Assembly: GCA_964461295.1 (NCBI GenBank)
Contig: CAYWTX010000065.1
Location: 1-7,355 of the forward strand
From: CAYWTX01 sp964461295
GTDB taxonomy: Bacteria; Planctomycetota; Phycisphaerae; SM23-33
DNA length: 7,355 nt
Reading direction: 5' to 3'
The notes under the pieces were generated by a model. The model searched no databases. It had not been told where the DNA came from and worked only from the letters and a program-made list of their open reading frames with translations. Positions 1 to 4,755 of the stretch are shown one piece after another. The first letter of the stretch is position 1; each line of letters opens with the position of its first letter. The translations under genes and the position numbers were made by a program.

Positions 1-1373
1 TGGAGGCGCTGCTGGGCTCCTTCCAGCGCCTCGCGGGGCGTTTCCTTCAGCAGCGTGATCTTCTCCGTCACCGTCTTCATCTCGTCCATCACTTCGGGCA
101 TGATCGGACAGCGCGGGAACTGGTAGGCGTTAGGACTGGCCGCCAGGCGCTCAAACACGTCCACGTACGGGTTGGGGTGCTCGCGCAGGAACTTCGCGCT
201 CACCTTTCGCAGCGGCGAATTCTTCGAGTGCAGCGAGCAGAGCTTCTCCATCGCGTCCTGGCGGCTGACGTACGCGATGAACTCGAACGCCTCCTTCACG
301 TGCCGCGCCCCGGCCGGTATCACCAGCACGTCAAAGCCCGCGAACGTCACGTCGGGTTCGCCGGTGGCCGAGGGGAACGGCGCGGCCGCCCACTCGTACT
401 GCCCGCTGCGCTGCCGCGGCGGAGGGGGGTTCCTCCGCTCGGCCTCCGTTCGCAGCCCCGACATCCGCGGCTGGAGGTTGTCGATGTAGTTGGCCATCCA
501 AGGCCCCTGCTGCTCCATCACCACCGTGCCCGACAGGAAGGGGTTCTGCGCGGAGTTGAAGCTGCCGAACCCGCTGCGGAAGTTGCTGATGGCCGCCTGC
601 CCCAGCCGCCGCGAGTAGCTCGCCACCCACTCAAACGCCCGCACCATGTTCGGCTCGCCGAGGGTGAAGCGCCCGGTCGGCTCGTCGTACATCCTCCCGC
701 CGAACCAGTAGCCCGTCTGGGACAGATACCAGCCCGGCTCGGCCGGCAGGTAGCCGGCCCGCCCGATCCGCCCGGGGTCGTTGGGGTCGGACTTGTCCAG
801 GGCCAGGGCGTAGCGGTCCAGTTCGTCCAGCGTTCGGGGCGGGCGGTCGGGGTCCAGCCCCGCCGCGCGCAGCGCCGCCGCCTCCTGGCGAAAGATCCGC
901 GTGTTGTAGTGCAGCGCCACGGCCGCCGGAGTGCTCACCAGCCCGTAGAGCCTCCCGCCGTACGTACAGCCGTACCAGTAGACGCTCTTGTAGTGCTCGG
1001 GCGTGATGCCGTATGCCGCGGCCAGGTCGTCCAGCGGCCGCACGGCCTGCATCGCGGCGAACTGCGGCATCTGCGCGTCCCACAGTCCGGCCACGTCGGG
1101 AGGCACGCCCGCCGCCGTGGCCACCAGCGTCTTCTGGTGCACGTTGCTCATCGACAGGTAGCGGACGTGAATGTTCTTCTCGCGCCCGACGGAGTTGTTG
1201 AAGTCGTCGACGATCTGCTTCATCTTGGCAGCCTCGTCGCCCACCCACTTCTCCCAGTAGTCGACGACGACGCAGCCGGGCGGGGGCTTCGTGGCGCCGC
1301 GCGGGCCGAGAGCCAGCACCGCCGCCGCGGCGAGAACCATGGCCGCCAGAATGGCCGCCTTCGCGTGCTTCAT
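1..1373 (-). CDS. ABC transporter extracellular (sugar-type) solute-binding protein, C-terminus beyond window
   Basis: Likely binds a sugar or similar solute in the periplasm and delivers it to an ABC permease. About 457 residues are present and the frame stays open to the window edge. Residues 1-23 form a Sec signal peptide: basic MKHAK, then a long Ala/Leu/Val core. Cys34 sits in PPGC, which is not a lipobox, so a soluble periplasmic protein is more likely than a lipoprotein. Family-1 binding-protein features follow in the usual order: a DYWEKWVGDEAAKMKQIVDDF start, GVPPDVAGLWD near residue 95, AVALHYNTRIF near 160, PPRTLDELDRYA near 185, a Trp/Gly-rich middle (GYWFGGRMYDEPTG) and the typical tail EVMDEMKTVTEKI...TPREALEGAQQRL. 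That tail usually ends such proteins, so probably only a few residues are missing. The start is the ATG at 1373 because it gives a complete signal peptide; ATG at codon 12 would destroy it. The gene lies downstream of the HPr-like gene on the same strand. The permease genes, if adjacent, would lie beyond position 1. The family call is strong; the substrate is unknown. Confidence 0.9.
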   Translation of the reverse strand, partial: MKHAKAAILAAMVLAAAAVLALGPRGATKPPPGCVVVDYWEKWVGDEAAKMKQIVDDFNNSVGREKNIHVRYLSMSNVHQKTLVATAAGVPPDVAGLWDAQMPQFAAMQAVRPLDDLAAAYGITPEHYKSVYWYGCTYGGRLYGLVSTPAAVALHYNTRIFRQEAAALRAAGLDPDRPPRTLDELDRYALALDKSDPNDPGRIGRAGYLPAEPGWYLSQTGYWFGGRMYDEPTGRFTLGEPNMVRAFEWVASYSRRLGQAAISNFRSGFGSFNSAQNPFLSGTVVMEQQGPWMANYIDNLQPRMSGLRTEAERRNPPPPRQRSGQYEWAAAPFPSATGEPDVTFAGFDVLVIPAGARHVKEAFEFIAYVSRQDAMEKLCSLHSKNSPLRKVSAKFLREHPNPYVDVFERLAASPNAYQFPRCPIMPEVMDEMKTVTEKITLLKETPREALEGAQQRL

Positions 1374-1381
1374 CGAAGGCT

Positions 1382-1411
1382 GTTATAGCGAAGAACGGAG
1401 AGAAAGGCGAA
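1382..1411 (-). promoter_or_regulatory. possible promoter for the solute-binding protein gene
   Basis: On the minus strand, TATAAC (1387-1382) matches five of six bases of a sigma70 -10 box. TTCGCC (1411-1406) lies 18 bases upstream as a weak -35 candidate (three of six). The -10 box ends only eight bases before the ATG at 1373, so transcription would begin within a base or two of the start codon. No Shine-Dalgarno sequence is visible in that stretch. Either the message is leaderless or the gene is read mainly from the upstream HPr-like gene. Sequence match only. Confidence 0.3.
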
Positions 1412-1431
1412 CGTCGAGGTCGGAACGTCGA
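1409..1431. repeat. 9-bp direct repeat with 14-bp period next to the solute-binding protein promoter
   Basis: GAACGTCGA occurs at 1409-1417 and again at 1423-1431. The first copy overlaps the weak -35 candidate for the binding-protein gene. Two same-orientation half-sites at that place could be bound by a regulator, but the spacing is not a clean helical turn and no family is recognised. Confidence 0.3.
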
Positions 1432-1447
1432 TGCCGGAACCGGCTGA

Positions 1448-1459
1448 CCCTTCGAAGGG
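1448..1459. repeat. 12-bp perfect palindrome between the HPr-like and solute-binding protein genes
   Basis: CCCTTCGAAGGG is fully self-complementary with no loop. It lies 32 bases beyond the stop codon of the HPr-like gene (stop TAG on the minus strand at 1493-1491) and upstream of the binding-protein gene. No T-run follows on either strand, so it is not a normal intrinsic terminator. It could be an operator or chance. Confidence 0.3.
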
Positions 1460-1490
1460 GAGGCGGGGAGAGTGAGGGCGCCAGGGACGG

Positions 1491-3170
1491 CTACCTTCGC
1501 AGGTACGCCAACTGCGGAGGCAGGGCGATGTTGTTGCCGAAGTTGTCCTCGCCGTAGCCGTTCTCGGCCAGGAGTTGCAGGTCGGCCAGGACGCGCTTGT
1601 CGCCCTGGAACGTCACGGTGACGTCGCTCTGGATGTCGATGACGCCGGTCGCCTGCAGCCGCGCGATCTCGTCCAGCACGTACTGGACGGGCTGCTTGGG
1701 TTCGGAGTACTCCTCGGGTCCCTGGACGGGGAGCTGCCGCTCGTAGATCACGACGCGGTTCGTCTCGGCCAGGGCCAGCACGGCGGAGCGGACCTCCTTC
1801 ACCAGGTCGGCGTCGAGCTTTCCAGCGCGGAAGTTGGGCAGCGAGCAGACCTGCTGTGTCAGCCAGCGGCGCTTCTGGGCGCTGATCTTCTCGTTGGCGC
1901 GGAAGATGTCCATCGGGTTGGCGGCGTCGTACCCGCTGCCGTCCATCTCCATCGTCACGTCGCTGCCGTAGTGGCGGACGATCTTCGCCACCAGCGTCGA
2001 GGGGCGCACGTGGAAGCCCCTGTACCGCGGGCCGGGCACGTCGATGCTCCCGATCTCCGCGTACTGCTTGAGCATCTGCTGCGCCAGGTCGCGGGCGGCC
2101 ACGAGGTAGCGGCTGGCGTAGACCAGGCAGTAGTTCATCAGCACGTCCAGGAGTCCCGCGGCCGAGACGAAGGGCGTTTCGCCGGCCTCGGCGGCGTGCG
2201 GCACCGACATGATGTGGCGCTCGTAATAGTGGGCGAATTCGGTGCCGATGGCCAGAAGGTGGTGGATCACGCTGATGTGCCCGCGCAGGACCGGCAGGTC
2301 GGGGTTCTGCTGCTCGGTGTCGGTGTCCAGCACGTTGGTGTCGTACAGGGACTGCATGTTGTGGAACCGGTGCTGCAGGTGGCGCAGCTTTTCCTCGCTC
2401 ACCAGTTTGGGCACGCAGGTCGGGTAGTCCTCGGGCCGATTGCGCGTCGGCACGTGGAGCACTTCGCTCTCGGCGGCCAGGTTGAGGAACGCGGTGGCCA
2501 GGTAGGTGACGGTGGCGCCGGCGTCGACGGCCCGCACGGCGGCGCGGTTGCGGGGCAGGCGCCCCGGGGGCAGGCGTTCCTCGTACCGCTCGATGTGCTC
2601 CTCTGTCGGCAGCACCGGCAGGCCCAGGCGCCGGGCCTGCTCCAGCAGCCGGTCGGCCACGCGCACCAGCACCTGCCCCGTGAAGCGGATCGCCACGTGC
2701 ATGGCTGCTTTGAAGTCGCCCTCGATGGGCAGCAGGCGGTAGGCCGGCGCCGAGTGCTGCACGTGCAGAAGCTCGTAGTTCACGCCGGCGAAGAGCCTGC
2801 CGGCCGCCATCACCGAACGAAAGACGTGCCATCGCTCGTTGTAGCGAGCGCCGTAGGCGTCGAGCAGTTCCTCCAGTTCGCCGGCCTGGTGGAGCACCTC
2901 GCCCAGCAGCGGGCGGGCGAAGACCATCGAACCGGTCACCCGCGTGCGCAGGTAGGACGCCATGCGTACGGCTTCGGCGGCCCGACCGGCGATGAGAACC
3001 TGGAAGGCCTGCTCATCGACGATCGGCGACCCCGCCGGCCGCGGCGGCTCGGCGGGCGGCTCGTGGTCGGCCGGGCCGGACGGCGAGCGGCACGCGGGCA
3101 AGTCGGGAACCCGCGGGGGCGGAATGCTCGCGTTCCGGTCGCCCCCCGAATCTGAGGCACGATCAGGCAT
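1491..3170 (-). CDS. large HPr-domain protein (559 aa) with an apparently split HPr fold
   Basis: Contains the active-site region of the PTS phosphocarrier HPr, which normally passes phosphate from Enzyme I to EIIA or regulatory targets through one histidine. GFHVRPST at residues 385-392 matches the HPr signature GLHxRPA, with His387 at the His15 position and Arg389 at Arg17. A matching helix (TLVAKIVRHY), strand (SDVTMEMDG) and YDAANPMDIFR follow. The last HPr strand and helix appear only at about 510-540 (IDIQSDVTVTFQGDKRVLADLQLLAENG), after roughly 80 extra residues. The regulatory Ser46 position seems to be Asn418. Residues 1-48 are Pro-rich and probably disordered; 50-380 look mainly helical, with no domain I recognise and no membrane segment, so the protein is probably cytoplasmic. 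Classical HPr has about 85-90 residues. ATG 3170 was chosen because GGAG lies six bases upstream; a TTG at 3311 would add an arginine-rich, non-conserved-looking extension across the promoter. The sugar-binding protein gene follows, suggesting a role in carbohydrate control (inference). Confidence 0.8.
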   Translation of the reverse strand: MPDRASDSGGDRNASIPPPRVPDLPACRSPSGPADHEPPAEPPRPAGSPIVDEQAFQVLIAGRAAEAVRMASYLRTRVTGSMVFARPLLGEVLHQAGELEELLDAYGARYNERWHVFRSVMAAGRLFAGVNYELLHVQHSAPAYRLLPIEGDFKAAMHVAIRFTGQVLVRVADRLLEQARRLGLPVLPTEEHIERYEERLPPGRLPRNRAAVRAVDAGATVTYLATAFLNLAAESEVLHVPTRNRPEDYPTCVPKLVSEEKLRHLQHRFHNMQSLYDTNVLDTDTEQQNPDLPVLRGHISVIHHLLAIGTEFAHYYERHIMSVPHAAEAGETPFVSAAGLLDVLMNYCLVYASRYLVAARDLAQQMLKQYAEIGSIDVPGPRYRGFHVRPSTLVAKIVRHYGSDVTMEMDGSGYDAANPMDIFRANEKISAQKRRWLTQQVCSLPNFRAGKLDADLVKEVRSAVLALAETNRVVIYERQLPVQGPEEYSEPKQPVQYVLDEIARLQATGVIDIQSDVTVTFQGDKRVLADLQLLAENGYGEDNFGNNIALPPQLAYLRR

Positions 3171-3176
3171 CAGCCA

Positions 3177-3180
3177 CTCC
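3177..3180 (-). promoter_or_regulatory. ribosome binding site fixing the start of the HPr-like gene
   Basis: GGAG on the minus strand lies six bases before the ATG at 3170. It favours this start over the in-frame upstream TTG at 3311, which would also place the coding region over the promoter. Confidence 0.6.
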
Positions 3181-3282
3181 GCGTGTCGCCGCCGGAACAC
3201 GGGCCGACGGCGGGCCGCCCGCTTCCACGGCAGGCGACAGCTCCATATACTGTCTTCGGCTACCGAGGGCAGATGGGTCAGC

Positions 3283-3311
3283 AGTATACGCCGACCGCGC
3301 CGGCCCCGCAA
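3283..3311 (-). promoter_or_regulatory. candidate sigma70-type promoter of the HPr-like gene
   Basis: On the minus strand, -35 TTGCGG (3311-3306), a 17-base spacer and -10 TATACT (3288-3283). The -10 box matches five of six bases and stands out in very GC-rich DNA. The expected transcript start is near 3276, giving a leader of about 106 bases to the ATG at 3170. Consensus match only. Confidence 0.5.
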
Positions 3312-3339
3312 CCGGTCGGTCCGCCGGTCGGTCCGCCGG
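3312..3339. repeat. 12-bp tandem repeat (2.3 copies) upstream of the HPr-like promoter
   Basis: The unit CCGGTCGGTCCG occurs at 3312-3323 and 3324-3335, then CCGG (3336-3339) starts a third copy. The array ends exactly where the -35 candidate of the HPr-like gene begins. That position suits an activator or repressor site; replication slippage in GC-rich DNA is the alternative. The 10-mer GGTCGGTCCG recurs at 4721-4730. Confidence 0.6.
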
Positions 3340-3525
3340 CGGGCAAGTTAGTCGCGTCTGCGTTGTGGCCCGAAGGAAAAGGCTTTCCGCCGGCGGCGCG
3401 GTCCATCCAGGCCGCGCCGCAGCCGCTTGCGAATGTCTCGCGGTCCCGGCGGGGCCGCGCCGCTGCCACCACGCACCCGGTTCCCGGCAGGCCAACCTGG
3501 GGGGCTTGGATTTGCCCGATGCCCG

Positions 3526-3554
3526 TTACCGCGGGGCCGAAGATGCGGTAGAAT
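3526..3554 (+). promoter_or_regulatory. candidate promoter of the YchF-like gene
   Basis: -35 TTACCG (3526-3531), 17 bases, then -10 TAGAAT (3549-3554, five of six matches). The transcript would start near 3561 and leave a leader of about 77 bases before the ATG at 3638. The -35 box is weak (three of six). Confidence 0.4.
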
Positions 3555-3637
3555 CGTTCGCCAGGCGACCGGCCCGGCCGGGGCCTCCGGCGGACGCACT
3601 GGGCGATCCGCGATGAAAACGCACGAAGAGGCAACGA

Positions 3638-4708
3638 ATGAGAGTCGCACTGATCGGTCCGCCGTCGTCGGGGAAGACCACCCTATTCGCCGCCGTCGCG
3701 CAGGCCGGAGGCAGCCAGGTCGACGTGCATCGGCCCGACCAGTCGCACATGGCCGTCGTCAAGGTGCCTGACGAACGGGTGGACTGGCTGGCGGCGCTGA
3801 ACAAGTCCGAGAAGATCACGCACGCGGAGTTGGAGTTCGTCGACCTGCCGGGGTTCGACCTGGCGTCGGCGGCGGGACGCGACCGCGCCCGCGCGCACTG
3901 GCGGGAGATGGAACTGGCCGACATGCTGGTGTTCGTGGTGGCGGCGTTCCAGTCGCCCACGGTGGCGGCCTACCGCAACCGCGTCGATCCCGAGGCCGAC
4001 GTGAAGGAACTGCTCAACGAGATGGTTTTCGCCGACATGGAGCGCGTGACGGCCCGGATCACGAAGCTGGACGCGGCCCTGAAGAAGCCCACGCAGCACA
4101 AAGACGACCAGAAGCGAGAGCTGGACCTCATGCAGCGGTTGCTGAAGACGCTGGAGGCGGAGCGGCCGGTGTCGGAGGAAGTCAAGACCGAGACCGAGGC
4201 GAAGCTGATGCGGAGTTTCCAGTTCCTCACGCTGAAGCCCACGCTGGCGGTGCGGAACGTGGCGGAAGGCCAGGCGGGCGCGGCGGGGCCGGAGCAGGTT
4301 GCCGGCCTGCCGTGCGTGCAGCTATCGGCGAAGATCGAGGAGGAGATCGCACAGCTCTCGCCGGCGGAGCGGAGGGACTTCCTGGGCGAGTTGGGGATTG
4401 ACGCGCCGGCCCGCGACAAGCTCATCAAGGCGTGCTACCGCGCCCTGAAGCTGATCAGCTTTCTGACGCACGGGCCCGACGAGTCGCGGGCGTGGACGGT
4501 GCCGGCCGGGACGAACGCGGTGACGGCGGCGGGGGGGATTCACACCGACATTGCGCGCGGTTTCATTCGGGCGGAGGTGTACCCCTACGAGGAGATCCTT
4601 TCGGCGAAGGACGAGAAGGCGTTGAAGGCGGCGGGGAAGATCCGCCTGGAGGGCAAGGAGTACGTCGTCAAGGACGGGGACTGCATCTACTTCCGGTTCA
4701 ATGTCTGA
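3638..4708 (+). CDS. diverged YchF/DUF933-family P-loop NTPase with TGS domain
   Basis: YchF (OLA1 in eukaryotes) is an Obg-type P-loop protein that prefers ATP and binds ribosomes. This 356-residue protein is close to the 363 residues of E. coli YchF and keeps the full layout. The P-loop is GPPSSGKTT (7-15; usual form GLPNVGKST). DLPG at 69-72 is the DxxG motif. NVAE at 207-210 is the NxxE motif that replaces NKxD in this family and goes with ATP use. A helical insert spans about 125-190. The C-terminal TGS domain (about 272-356) is very well conserved, with RAWTVPAGT, IHTDIARGFIRAEV and GKEYVVKDGDCIYFRFNV. The switch regions are not: TIEPN of switch I is replaced and the Gly/Lys-rich loop after DxxG is gone. 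The position of catalytic His114 of E. coli holds Ala111 in an ungapped alignment with the E. coli sequence as I remember it. The start has AGAGG six bases upstream. This is probably a paralogue rather than housekeeping YchF, so the symbol ychF is withheld. The AsmA-like gene follows after 44 bases. Confidence 0.88.
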   Translation: MRVALIGPPSSGKTTLFAAVAQAGGSQVDVHRPDQSHMAVVKVPDERVDWLAALNKSEKITHAELEFVDLPGFDLASAAGRDRARAHWREMELADMLVFVVAAFQSPTVAAYRNRVDPEADVKELLNEMVFADMERVTARITKLDAALKKPTQHKDDQKRELDLMQRLLKTLEAERPVSEEVKTETEAKLMRSFQFLTLKPTLAVRNVAEGQAGAAGPEQVAGLPCVQLSAKIEEEIAQLSPAERRDFLGELGIDAPARDKLIKACYRALKLISFLTHGPDESRAWTVPAGTNAVTAAGGIHTDIARGFIRAEVYPYEEILSAKDEKALKAAGKIRLEGKEYVVKDGDCIYFRFNV

Positions 4709-4712
4709 GACG

Positions 4713-4729
4713 GGACCGCTGGTCGGTCC
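4713..4729 (+). other. short GC-rich hairpin between the YchF-like and AsmA-like genes
   Basis: GGACCG (4713-4718) can pair with CGGTCC (4724-4729) around a five-base loop, just after the stop codon of the YchF-like gene. No T-run follows, so it is not a convincing terminator, and read-through into the next gene is plausible. Confidence 0.3.
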
Positions 4730-4742
4730 GTGCCTCTGTGGT

Positions 4743-4755
4743 GAGGAATCGGGTG
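4743..4755 (+). promoter_or_regulatory. ribosome binding site and GTG start of the AsmA-like gene
   Basis: GAGGA (4743-4747) lies five bases before an in-frame GTG (4753-4755). The nearby ATG at 4762 is three codons further in and 14 bases from GAGGA, too far for normal Shine-Dalgarno use. GTG is therefore the better start, although an automatic caller may choose the ATG. Confidence 0.5.

Larger units (their letters stand above)
3171..3637. other. divergent intergenic region between the HPr-like and YchF-like genes
   Basis: This 467-base stretch separates two divergently read genes. I see a promoter candidate for each direction, a 12-bp tandem repeat and a ribosome site at each end. The inferred leader of the HPr-like gene is about 106 bases and carries a small inverted repeat (GACAG 3236-3240 with CTGTC 3250-3254). 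Several open frames cross the region, but their translations are Arg/Ala/Pro/Gly-rich, overlap in several frames at once and lack ribosome sites, so no gene is called. No riboswitch or structured RNA is recognised. Confidence 0.6.

Noticed and set aside
26..1373. Lipoprotein assignment for the solute-binding protein from Cys34
   Set aside because: The residues before Cys34 (PPG) do not form a lipobox, and the cysteine lies well past the hydrophobic core.
177..1388. Long plus-strand open frame (403 codons) opposite the solute-binding protein gene
   Set aside because: The translation is Arg/Val/Leu/His-rich and matches nothing, and the opposite strand carries a clear signal peptide and binding-protein motifs.
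1448..1459. Palindrome after the HPr-like gene as an intrinsic terminator
   Set aside because: It has no loop and no T-run follows on the minus strand, so it was listed only as a palindrome.
631..2832. Long open frame (733 codons) on the minus strand spanning two genes
   Set aside because: It runs in another frame through the solute-binding protein, the gap and the HPr-like gene. Its translation is Arg/Ala/Gly/Pro-rich without family features, as expected from high GC.
1575..3155. Long plus-strand open frame (526 codons) opposite the HPr-like gene
   Set aside because: Antisense shadow with low-complexity translation; the minus strand has the HPr signature and a ribosome site.
3171..3311. 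In-frame extension of the HPr-like protein to a TTG start at 3311
   Set aside because: The extra residues are arginine-rich and would overlap the promoter candidate; GGAG supports ATG 3170.
3365..3616. Possible small protein (83 codons) in the divergent intergenic region
   Set aside because: No ribosome site, biased composition, and other frames are equally open across the same bases.
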